Source of the DNA: Faecalibacterium sp. UBA1360
GTDB taxonomy: Bacteria; Bacillota; Clostridia; Oscillospirales; Ruminococcaceae
Assembly (NCBI GenBank): GCA_002306375.1
Contig: DBRU01000081.1
Span: forward strand, 1-17,999
Length of the DNA: 17,999 nt
Direction of reading: 5' to 3'
The position numbers were made by a program, and so were the translations under genes. This document shows positions 7,403 through 13,263 of the stretch, piece after piece. Numbering within the stretch: position 1 is the stretch's first letter; each line of letters begins with the position of its first letter. Under the pieces are notes generated by a model. That model was not told the origin of the DNA, made no database searches, and was given only the letters and a program-made list of their open reading frames with translations.

Positions 7403-7443
7403 AAAACGCATCCGCGGAGAGCGACTCTCCGCGGATGCGTTTT
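7403..7443. terminator. Bidirectional terminator between the MoxR and gpsA operons
   Basis: A perfect 19-base stem (7403-7421 with 7425-7443) surrounds a 3-base loop. It begins with AAAA and ends with TTTT, then ACTTTT on the plus strand and a T-rich run on the minus strand. It lies between convergent operons and can stop transcripts from both sides. Confidence 0.92.
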
Positions 7444-7459
7444 ACTTTTGGTGCGGCGG

Positions 7460-7561
7460 TTACAGGTCGGGCACTTGCAGGGGCACGTCGCTGCGGATAT
7501 ACCGCAAATTGCCCGGCAGGATGGCCCGGGTGTTGCGGGCGGCGGCAAAAAACAGGTTCAT
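7460..7561 (-). CDS. Possible 33-aa ORF overlapping the gpsA stop
   Basis: The gpsA stop codon overlaps an ATG by four bases (ATGA, 7561-7558). The frame runs 33 codons to a TAA at 7460, just before the terminator. The peptide starts MNLFFAAARNTRAILPGNL and continues with RYIRSDVPLQVPDL. The same ATGA coupling joins the BMP and phosphoesterase genes of this operon, which makes translation plausible. Only a weak purine run (AAGCGGGA) precedes the ATG. I recognise no family. It could be a genuine small protein, the remnant of a longer lost gene, or chance. Confidence 0.4.
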   Translation of the reverse strand: MNLFFAAARNTRAILPGNLRYIRSDVPLQVPDL

Positions 7562-8565
7562 TCCCGCTTCAGGTCGCGGCCCATCAACGAGGCCATGGCG
7601 TTGCGGGCGGGCAGCGTACCGTCCAGAATGCCTGCCACCGTGTCCACGATGGGCATTTCCACCTTATACTTTTTGGCCAGCTTGCGGGCGGCGGGCAGGG
7701 CGTTGATGCCTTCCACCACCTGGCCCACTTCCTTTTTGGCCTCTTCCCCGCTCATGCCGCGGCCCAGCAGCATGCCGGCATGCAGGTTGCGGCTGTGCAT
7801 GCTGGTGCAGGTGACGATCAGGTCGCCCATGCCGGAAAGCCCGGCAAAGGTGGACGCCTGGCAGCCCATGGCCACGCCCAGGCGGGACAGCTCGGCGTTG
7901 CCGCGGGTGATCAGCGCGGCCTTGGCGTTGTCGCCGTAGCCAAGGCCCAGGGCCACGCCCACCGCCAGGGCGATGACGTTCTTGATGGCGCCGCCCAGCT
8001 CCACGCCCCGGCGGTCAGGGTTGGTGTACACCCGGAAGGTGGGGTTGGTGAAGGCTGTCTGCACGGTTTTGGCGGCGTTCTCGTCCGGGCTGGCCGCCGT
8101 GATCAGGGTGGGCATGTCCCGGGCGACTTCCTCGGCATGGGTGGGGCCGGACAAGGCCACCACCGTGCAGGGCGCGCGGTCGGGCACCGTGTTGACCTCG
8201 TCCTCAATGACTTCGGACATGGTCATCAGGGTCTTTTCTTCCACGCCCTTGGCCACTTCCACGATCAATTGGCCGCCGGGCAGGCACTTGGCGGCCTTTT
8301 TGGCCGTGGAGCGCACAAAGGGCGACGGCACCGCAAATACCAGCAGATCCCGGCCGCGGCAGATCTCGGCCATATCGGCGGTATAGTGCATCGAGGCGGG
8401 CAGTTCCATGCCGGGCAGGTTGGGGTGGCGGTGGGTCGTGGCCATGCTCTTGAGTTCCTCGGGCAAGGCGCTCCACATGGTCACATCATGGCCGTTCACG
8501 GCCAGCAGGCGCGCCAGGGCCGTGCCCCAGGTACCGGCTCCCAAAACACCGATCTTCATTTTCAT
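7558..8565 (-). CDS. gpsA: Glycerol-3-phosphate dehydrogenase [NAD(P)+]
   Basis: 335 aa, full length. It reduces dihydroxyacetone phosphate to sn-glycerol 3-phosphate, the backbone precursor for membrane phospholipids, in the cytoplasm. The Rossmann motif GVLGAGTWGTALA spans residues 6-18. VFAVPSPFVR (76-85), VEVAKGVE with K106, ALSGPTHAEEVA (137-148), and the catalytic lysine K195 in GGAIKNVIALA are all present, as are GLSGMGDLIVTCTS (242-255) and SRN (258-260) at the glycerol-phosphate site. The start is MKMK at 8565, preceded by AAAGAGTGGA. MKIG at the second Met is an alternative start. It is third in a minus-strand operon with a phosphoesterase and a BMP-like protein. gpsA next to plsY is more common, so this neighbourhood is unusual. 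Confidence 0.97.
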   Translation of the reverse strand: MKMKIGVLGAGTWGTALARLLAVNGHDVTMWSALPEELKSMATTHRHPNLPGMELPASMHYTADMAEICRGRDLLVFAVPSPFVRSTAKKAAKCLPGGQLIVEVAKGVEEKTLMTMSEVIEDEVNTVPDRAPCTVVALSGPTHAEEVARDMPTLITAASPDENAAKTVQTAFTNPTFRVYTNPDRRGVELGGAIKNVIALAVGVALGLGYGDNAKAALITRGNAELSRLGVAMGCQASTFAGLSGMGDLIVTCTSMHSRNLHAGMLLGRGMSGEEAKKEVGQVVEGINALPAARKLAKKYKVEMPIVDTVAGILDGTLPARNAMASLMGRDLKRE

Positions 8566-8583
8566 AGGAAATCCACTCTTTCC

Positions 8584-8599
8584 CGCCGGGTACCCGGCG
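8584..8599. repeat. 16-bp perfect palindrome in the intergenic gap before gpsA
   Basis: CGCCGGGTACCCGGCG is a perfect palindrome in the 46-base gap between the phosphoesterase stop and the gpsA start. No T run follows on either strand, so it is not a standard terminator. It may be an mRNA hairpin that stabilises or separates the gpsA part of the transcript, or a protein-binding site. Confidence 0.5.
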
Positions 8600-8611
8600 C
8601 TTACTGGTTGG

Positions 8612-9265
8612 TCAGCGGTTCATGCCGCGCCAGAACCGCATGAGCCCCGTCGGGGGCGGCGGTTCCGGCTTATCCGGCAATTCAACGGTAAAACGCTCGA
8701 AGGCGTTGATGATGCGCGTCTGGCCGTACTGATGTTCGCGCTGCATCTGTGGGCCGTAGGTCATGTGCACGTGTCCGTGCAGCATGACCGGCGGCTTGTA
8801 TGTATCCAAAATTTCGTGAAACACCGTAAACCCGCGGTGCGGCAGGTCGTTCAGGTCCCCGTAGCCGTGCATCGGCGCATGGGTGACCAGGACGTCCACG
8901 CCGCCGGCGCGGGCGATCTTGCCCCGCACCCGGCGGATGCGGCGGCGCATTTCGGCTTCGGTGAACTGCCAGGCTCCGGTGCGGTAACGCACACTGCCCC
9001 CCAGGCCCAGAAAACGGTACCCTTTGTAGCAGAACACGTCGTCGTCAATGCACACGGCCCCCGTGGGCGGACGGTTGTCGTACACCTCGTCATGGTTGCC
9101 GTGCACATAGATCAGCGGCACCGGCGCTACCGTGGCCAGAAAGGTCAGGTAGTGGATGCTCAGATCGCCGCAGCCGATGATCAGGTCGTAGCCGCGCAGC
9201 TTTTCGGGTTCATAATAATCCCACAGATACTTGGACTCTTCATCCGCGACGGCCAGCAATCTCAT
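8612..9265 (-). CDS. Calcineurin-like metallophosphoesterase
   Basis: 217 aa, cytoplasmic. Dimetal phosphoesterase motifs are clear: CGDL (residues 32-35), HGNHDE (55-60), THAP (128-131) and HGHVH (163-167). The first metal-binding motif, normally D-x-H, reads ADEESKYLWD (7-16): D8 is present but the His position holds Glu. This DEE-S-K-x-L-W form appears, from memory, to be typical of a clostridial subfamily of unknown substrate. The tail (KPEPPPPTGLMRFWRGMNR) is proline-rich and basic. The ATG at 9265 overlaps the stop of the upstream BMP-like gene by four bases (ATGA), so the two are probably made in fixed ratio and act together. Nucleotide or phosphodiester substrates are possible, but none can be named. 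Confidence 0.9.
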   Translation of the reverse strand: MRLLAVADEESKYLWDYYEPEKLRGYDLIIGCGDLSIHYLTFLATVAPVPLIYVHGNHDEVYDNRPPTGAVCIDDDVFCYKGYRFLGLGGSVRYRTGAWQFTEAEMRRRIRRVRGKIARAGGVDVLVTHAPMHGYGDLNDLPHRGFTVFHEILDTYKPPVMLHGHVHMTYGPQMQREHQYGQTRIINAFERFTVELPDKPEPPPPTGLMRFWRGMNR

Positions 9266-11232
9266 AGCTCAGCCTCCTTGTCCACCGGCAGGCGGTCGCG
9301 GTGGATGCCCTGCATGCGGTACATGGGCTTGGCGGCTTCGGTCAGCTCGTCGTATTCGGGGATGTGGCCGTCCACAGCGTCGCACAGCCAGTCCATATGC
9401 AGGATCTGCTCGGGCGTAAAGCCGGTGTGGCCTTCGTTCATCAGGACCCCGTCCTGAGAGACGATGTGGCAGGCAAAGGGATCGATGCCGCCGGCAATGA
9501 TGCCCTGGCGCAGGATCCCCGCCAGGTGACGCACGTCATGGGGCAGTTCACGGCTGAACAATACGTCCATGACGCCGCTGTTCATGCCCCACCAGTAATT
9601 GACGGCCCGGTTGGCGCCGGCTTCGTTCTTGTCCTTGGCCCAGGCGCCATTGAGCACGCTGCGCACCACGTTCTCGTAGAACTGGCCCCAATGCCAGAAG
9701 GGCGAGGCCAGGTCTTGCAGGCGGCCGCCGGGGCCCACCAGGAAGATGCCGAATTCCCGCTGGGAACGTCCCGGCGCGGGGGCGTCGCGCCCCGACACCA
9801 GCGTGATGCCCTGGGCGTTGAAGGTGTCGATGGGTTCACCGGGCAGGCAGGTCCATTGCAGGTCGATGCGCACGCGGGGGTTGACCATGCGCGCGCCCAG
9901 CGCAAAGGCGTTGATGTTGGCCGGCGTACCGAAGGTGGGGTTGTCGGCCACATAGCCGATGCGGTCGCCGCGGCTCATGGCGCCCGCGATGGCGCCGCCG
10001 ATGAACTTGGCCTCGTACACGCGGGTGTAGTAGGTGCGGATGCTGGTATAGGGCATGTCCACCGAACAGTTGAGGATGCGGGTCTCGGGGTGGCGCAGAG
10101 CCGCGCGCAGCGAAGCGCCCACCAGCTTGGGGCTGGTGGTGAACACGATGTCGGCGCCTTCCTTGATGGCCTGCTCCACCAGTTCGTCGGCGTTTTTGCC
10201 CGCGACGGCCCCATGGTAGGCCACCGTCTTGACCTGGCCCTTGAACACCTGGTCCAGCTGGCTGCGGCCGAAGTCATGCTGGCTGGTCCAGGTGCTGGTC
10301 TCGGGCGTGCGCTCGTTGACAAAGGCCACCTTGAGATGGCTGGAAGCCCCCATGGGGCGGATGCCGGGCAGAATGCGGTCGATGAGCTTGGCCTGGTCGG
10401 GCTCGGCGGGTTTGGTGCTGAGCTTGACGGGCTTGGGGTCCTCGATGGTCAGCACGTCCTGCCACACGGCGTCCAGGTCTTTGGCCAGCTCGGCAGGGGT
10501 GCGCTTTTTCAGGTCGGCCATCTTGTACACGCGCATGAGAAGCAGCATGACATCGCCCACCGTCGGGCGCATGTTGGCGCCGCCGCGGGCGTAATAGGCC
10601 TTTTTGACCCAGTTGTACAGCGACAGGACCTCGACCCGGTCCTCGTCGGTCCATTTCTGGCCCGGGGCCTTGCCCAGGGCCTTCTGGAAGCGGGCATAGC
10701 TGCCCTCCTGGGTGAAGGTCAGCTGATAGATGCCGCACAGCGGGTAAAACTCCACGAATTCGTAGTACTGGCGGATCAGGGGCGTATCGCTGTACTGCGG
10801 CATGATGCGGGTGACCGTGGCGGGGATGGAATCGGCCCCGAAATATTTCAGCACACTGACCCGCTTGTTGCCTTCCTGCACATAAAAGCGGCCCAGGTAT
10901 TCATAGCAGCGGATGGGGTCGCGGATGCCCTCCTCCACGTGGGCCATGCACAGCGAGACCCATTTGGTGGCAAATTCGGTCTTGGAGCTGAGCAGCGGCA
11001 AAAAGTTGGAGGCAAAGGCCGCCGTGCGCCCCGCCGTCTTGGTGCCCACCACCAGCTCCAACGGGATCTCCACGGTGCCGATGGGCAGCTGATTTTCAAT
11101 ATTGGCATTCTGAAGGATGTCGTCCAGCACCGGCAGGTACGGATACTGGCCGGTGGCCATTTTTTCGCGGTATTCCCGCTGCGCCTTTTTTTGCGCGCGG
11201 ATATATTCTTCCAATGCGTCAACACGGGTCAT
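9262..11232 (-). CDS. ParB-like / BMP-domain fusion protein, cytoplasmic
   Basis: 656 aa from the ATG at 11232, which has AGGGGGG seven bases upstream. The ATG at 11238 sits only one base from that site and is less likely. The N-terminal part has a charged helix (about 3-27), then a ParB-like segment (about 30-145): IPLELVVGTKTAGRTAAFASNF and YVQEGNKRVSVLKYFGADSIPATV. A helical linker follows to about 298. Residues about 299-600 form a BMP (PF02608) substrate-binding-like domain, starting SHLKVAFVNERTPETSTWTS and containing KEGADIVFTTSP, AKFIGGAIAGAMSRGDRIGYVADNPTFGTPANINAFALGARM and NYWWGMNSGVMDVLFS. There is no signal peptide or lipobox and no ABC transporter gene nearby. It is therefore probably a cytoplasmic ligand sensor, not a transporter lipoprotein. 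It leads the phosphoesterase-gpsA operon. Confidence 0.87.
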   Translation of the reverse strand: MTRVDALEEYIRAQKKAQREYREKMATGQYPYLPVLDDILQNANIENQLPIGTVEIPLELVVGTKTAGRTAAFASNFLPLLSSKTEFATKWVSLCMAHVEEGIRDPIRCYEYLGRFYVQEGNKRVSVLKYFGADSIPATVTRIMPQYSDTPLIRQYYEFVEFYPLCGIYQLTFTQEGSYARFQKALGKAPGQKWTDEDRVEVLSLYNWVKKAYYARGGANMRPTVGDVMLLLMRVYKMADLKKRTPAELAKDLDAVWQDVLTIEDPKPVKLSTKPAEPDQAKLIDRILPGIRPMGASSHLKVAFVNERTPETSTWTSQHDFGRSQLDQVFKGQVKTVAYHGAVAGKNADELVEQAIKEGADIVFTTSPKLVGASLRAALRHPETRILNCSVDMPYTSIRTYYTRVYEAKFIGGAIAGAMSRGDRIGYVADNPTFGTPANINAFALGARMVNPRVRIDLQWTCLPGEPIDTFNAQGITLVSGRDAPAPGRSQREFGIFLVGPGGRLQDLASPFWHWGQFYENVVRSVLNGAWAKDKNEAGANRAVNYWWGMNSGVMDVLFSRELPHDVRHLAGILRQGIIAGGIDPFACHIVSQDGVLMNEGHTGFTPEQILHMDWLCDAVDGHIPEYDELTEAAKPMYRMQGIHRDRLPVDKEAEL

Positions 11233-11299
11233 CGTCATGCCCCCCTGTTCTTTCCCTTTCCCTTGTTCGCGGCCGGACCATCCGGCCGCATACGTATTT

Positions 11300-11328
11300 A
11301 TTATAGCATATCCCTTTCGCGGGGAAAA
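11300..11328 (-). promoter_or_regulatory. Extended -10 promoter of the BMP-phosphoesterase-gpsA operon
   Basis: On the minus strand TGCTATAAT (TATAAT at 11305-11300) is a perfect extended -10. The hexamer 17 bases upstream is a weak TTTTCC (11328-11323). The predicted start near 11293 leaves a leader of about 60 bases. Confidence 0.65.
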
Positions 11329-11337
11329 GAGATTCCG

Positions 11338-11366
11338 TTGCCTTTTTGGCGAAAATGTGGTATGGT
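11338..11366 (+). promoter_or_regulatory. Promoter of the serine acetyltransferase gene
   Basis: TTGCCT (11338-11343) and TATGGT (11361-11366) are 17 bases apart, with TGG just before the -10, giving an extended -10 form. It lies back to back with the minus-strand promoter of the BMP operon, ten bases away from that promoter's -35. No T-box or S-box leader is visible in the short (about 30-base) 5' region. Confidence 0.65.
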
Positions 11367-11404
11367 TAACAAAGACAAATTTTGCAGGAAATGAGGGAAG
11401 GCGC

Positions 11405-12061
11405 ATGGGCCTTTGGGCTGACGCGAAAAATATACGGGACAAGGACCCCGCCGCACGCAATGTGCTGGAAGTGATCCTGCTGTACCCCGGGTTTCATGTG
11501 CTGGTCACCCACCGCATCGCGCACTGGCTGTTCCGGCACAAGCTGCTGTTTCTGGCCCGGCTGGTCAGCCAGCTGTCCCGCCATCTGACCGGCATCGAGA
11601 TCCACCCCGGCGCCAAGATCGGCGAGCGGCTGTTCATCGACCACGGCATGGGCATCGTCTTTGGCGAGACCACCGAGATCGGCGACAACTGCACGATCTA
11701 CCACGGCGTGACCCTGGGCGGCACCGGCAAAGACACCGGCAAACGTCACCCCACCCTGGGTGACAACGTGCTGATCGGCGCGGGGGCCAAGGTGCTGGGC
11801 CCCGTGTTTATCGGGGACAATGTGCGCATCGGCGCAGGCAGCGTGGTGCTGCACAACCTGCCCGCCAACGCCACCGCCGTGGGCGTGCCCGCCGAGGTGG
11901 TGCGGGTGAACAACATCCGCTGCTGCCCGTCCGACGATCTGGACCAGCAGGACCTGCCCGACATGCAGCAGCAGCGCATCGCCCAGCTGGAAGCCCGGCT
12001 GAGCCGCATCGAGGCCAAATTGCAGGGGGAATACCCGCCTGAGCGCCCCGCTCAGCCCTGA
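11405..12061 (+). CDS. cysE: Serine O-acetyltransferase
   Basis: 218 aa, the short CysE/EpsC form, which transfers acetyl from acetyl-CoA to L-serine to give O-acetylserine for cysteine synthesis in the cytoplasm. The start at 11405 has GAGGGAAGG upstream. The N-terminal helical part includes RDKDPAARNVLEVILLYPGFHVLVTHRIAHWL (residues 11-42). The left-handed beta-helix shows hexapeptide repeats from about 65: IHPGAKIGERLFIDHGMGIVFGETTEIGDN, with catalytic H80, then IYHGVTLGGTGKDTGKRHPTLGDN, IGAGAKVLGP and VGVPAEVVR. After the fold, a helical Gln- and Arg-rich tail (about 184-207) may form a coiled coil. The typical cysteine-sensitive C-terminus is not obvious. It is monocistronic, with no cysK beside it, and ends at a terminator. 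Confidence 0.93.
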   Translation: MGLWADAKNIRDKDPAARNVLEVILLYPGFHVLVTHRIAHWLFRHKLLFLARLVSQLSRHLTGIEIHPGAKIGERLFIDHGMGIVFGETTEIGDNCTIYHGVTLGGTGKDTGKRHPTLGDNVLIGAGAKVLGPVFIGDNVRIGAGSVVLHNLPANATAVGVPAEVVRVNNIRCCPSDDLDQQDLPDMQQQRIAQLEARLSRIEAKLQGEYPPERPAQP

Positions 12062-12088
12062 CCCGACTATTTGCCAACTCAAAAGACG

Positions 12089-12133
12089 ACGCCCGCGGCG
12101 TCCTTCCCCCAAGGAAGGGTCGCGGGCGTTTTT
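12089..12133. terminator. Terminator after the serine acetyltransferase gene
   Basis: ACGCCCGCG (12089-12097) pairs with CGCGGGCGT (12121-12129), enclosing an inner CCTTCC/GGAAGG stem (12102-12107 with 12113-12118), and is followed by TTTTT on the plus strand. An A run at 12081-12084 gives a weaker T run on the minus strand, so it may also stop the converging membrane-protein gene. Confidence 0.88.
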
Positions 12134-12137
12134 GTGT

Positions 12138-12653
12138 TCAGCCGAAGGTCTCGTCGCTGTCGTGGTCGTTGCTTTGCAGCAGGTCCGGGGCCGTGTGGCC
12201 GTCCGGCATGGTGGAGCCGAAGCTGGGGACGAACACGAACTTGCGGATCAGGAAGATGATGCCGATGGACACCACACTGATCAGGTTTTCCACTGCGGTG
12301 CCGTGGCCCAGGATCATGTGACGGGCAATGGCGTACAGAAGCACTTCCAGCGCGCTGCCGGGGCTGTGTTTGGCAAGCATCTTGATGAACTCGATGCCGA
12401 TGACCAGGTTGAAGGCGTGGCCCAGAAAGGTCTGGAAGGCGTCGGTGTTGTCCGAAAACCAGAGGGAGAGCATCTCCTGGGCGATGGGGATCGTGCTGAC
12501 CAGCAGACCGGCCAGCACCAGAATGGAAAGCAGCACTTCCAGCAAGCTGGCTGCCGCCGAGACCTGATCGCGCAGCAGCTGGGTGGCCCGCCGCTCGTTG
12601 GAGCGCAGATGCAGACGGCGGTACAGGGGCGTCTTTTTGATGTCGGTCTTCAT
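12138..12653 (-). CDS. PsiE-like small integral membrane protein
   Basis: 171 aa with a basic N-terminus (MKTDIKKTPLYRRLHLRSNERR) and about four hydrophobic segments near residues 33-57, 74-93, 101-117 and 122-140. The stretch FNLVIGIEFIKMLAKHSPGSALEVLLYAIARHMIL followed by VVSIGIIFLIRKFV has the layout of the phosphate-starvation-inducible E family (PF06146): an E-F-I-K membrane helix followed by an AIAR-H/K helix. The cytoplasmic tail is acidic and His/Asp-rich (SNDHDSDETFG). Its function is unknown even in the family. The ATG at 12653 follows AAAGGA. An extended -10 promoter lies about 55 bases upstream, and no Pho box is evident. The gene is monocistronic. The family call is by pattern only. 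Confidence 0.72.
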   Translation of the reverse strand: MKTDIKKTPLYRRLHLRSNERRATQLLRDQVSAAASLLEVLLSILVLAGLLVSTIPIAQEMLSLWFSDNTDAFQTFLGHAFNLVIGIEFIKMLAKHSPGSALEVLLYAIARHMILGHGTAVENLISVVSIGIIFLIRKFVFVPSFGSTMPDGHTAPDLLQSNDHDSDETFG

Positions 12654-12706
12654 AAAGGGGGCATCCTTTCGCGCGGCAGGGCAACGCTTTTTGTTGTGAT
12701 ACAGAT

Positions 12707-12715
12707 ATTATACCA
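12707..12715 (-). promoter_or_regulatory. Extended -10 promoter of the PsiE-like gene
   Basis: On the minus strand TGGTATAAT (12715-12707) is a perfect extended -10. The -35 region has no good match. The predicted start lies near 12700, with a leader of about 47 bases. The 12654-12889 gap otherwise holds a short hairpin (ACCGC/GCGGT, 12767-12781) and the GntR operon promoter. Confidence 0.6.
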
Positions 12716-12810
12716 GAAAAAACGCGCCGGTGGGAAGGCCCCTTGCAAAATAAAATGGGTAAGGATACCGCCTTTCGCGGTCAGGGGGAACGGAATTTTG
12801 GGCCAGAGCC

Positions 12811-12839
12811 TTGACAACTGTGTATATAGCGTATATACT
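12811..12839 (+). promoter_or_regulatory. Consensus promoter of the YtrA-type operon
   Basis: TTGACA (12811-12816) and TATACT (12834-12839) are 17 bases apart. The -10 is embedded in the palindromic operator, so bound repressor would exclude RNA polymerase. Confidence 0.85.
12822..12838. promoter_or_regulatory. Likely GntR/YtrA operator
   Basis: GTATATAGCGTATATAC is a perfect palindrome of two 7-base arms around GCG. It covers the 3' part of the spacer and five of the six -10 bases. AT-rich GTATA-type palindromes at the promoter of their own operon are typical of YtrA-subfamily GntR repressors, so autoregulation by the next gene is the simplest reading. Confidence 0.75.
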
Positions 12840-12889
12840 GTTTATGCAGGATATGAACAGTTCGTCATCCCATCCGAGAGGAGGAAGGC

Positions 12890-13261
12890 ATGGAGCTTTA
12901 CATCTCCAACGCCGGCGGCGAGCCGATCTACGCGCAGATCACACGGCAGATCAAGGAAAAGATCCTGGCCGGCGAACTGAAAGAAGGCGACGCGCTGCCC
13001 AGCATCCGTTTTTTGGCCAAGGAGCTGCGCATCAGCGTCATCACGACCAAGCGAGCCTATGAAGATCTGGAGGCTGCGGGCTTTATCGTCACAGCGCCCG
13101 GCAAGGGCAGCTTTGTGGCCCCGCAGAACCCGGAACTGCACCGGGAAGAAAGTCTGAAACAGGTGGAAGCGCAGCTGCAAAGCGCCATCGAGGCCGCACG
13201 ACGGGGCGGCATCACGCTGGACGAGGTGCGCGAAACACTGCAACTATTGTGGGAGGGCTGA
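12890..13261 (+). CDS. GntR family regulator, YtrA subfamily
   Basis: 123 aa, the short length of YtrA-type GntR repressors. Residues about 10-77 form the winged helix: EPIYAQITRQIKEKILAGELKEGDALPSIRFLAKELRISVITTKRAYEDLEAAGFIVTAPGKGSFVA. The C-terminal part (about 82-123) is a short helical dimerisation segment with no ligand-binding domain, as expected for the subfamily. AGGAGG lies just before the ATG at 12890. It is first in an operon with an ABC ATPase and an ABC-2 permease (2-base gap), and a perfect palindrome sits on its promoter. YtrA regulators of this kind often respond to cell-envelope stress or antibiotics, but the inducer is not visible here. Confidence 0.95.
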   Translation: MELYISNAGGEPIYAQITRQIKEKILAGELKEGDALPSIRFLAKELRISVITTKRAYEDLEAAGFIVTAPGKGSFVAPQNPELHREESLKQVEAQLQSAIEAARRGGITLDEVRETLQLLWEG

Positions 13262-13263
13262 AG

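Noticed and set aside
4922..7411. 829-codon minus-strand frame opposite the VWA and MoxR genes
   Set aside because: A GC-driven shadow: no conserved motif, no start signal, and it runs opposite two genes with complete catalytic motifs.
9301..11394. 697-codon plus-strand frame opposite the BMP-like gene
   Set aside because: Shadow composition (His, Gly, Ala, Val, Asp repeats) and no ribosome site. The minus-strand protein has clear ParB-like and BMP motifs.
11372..11404. T-box or S-box riboswitch before the serine acetyltransferase gene
   Set aside because: The 5' region after the promoter is only about 30 bases, too short for such leaders, and no T-box sequence is visible.
12138..12653. Membrane protein as a phage holin or toxin
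   Set aside because: It is far from the prophage, has about four membrane segments and a family-like AIAR motif, and sits alone with its own host-type promoter.
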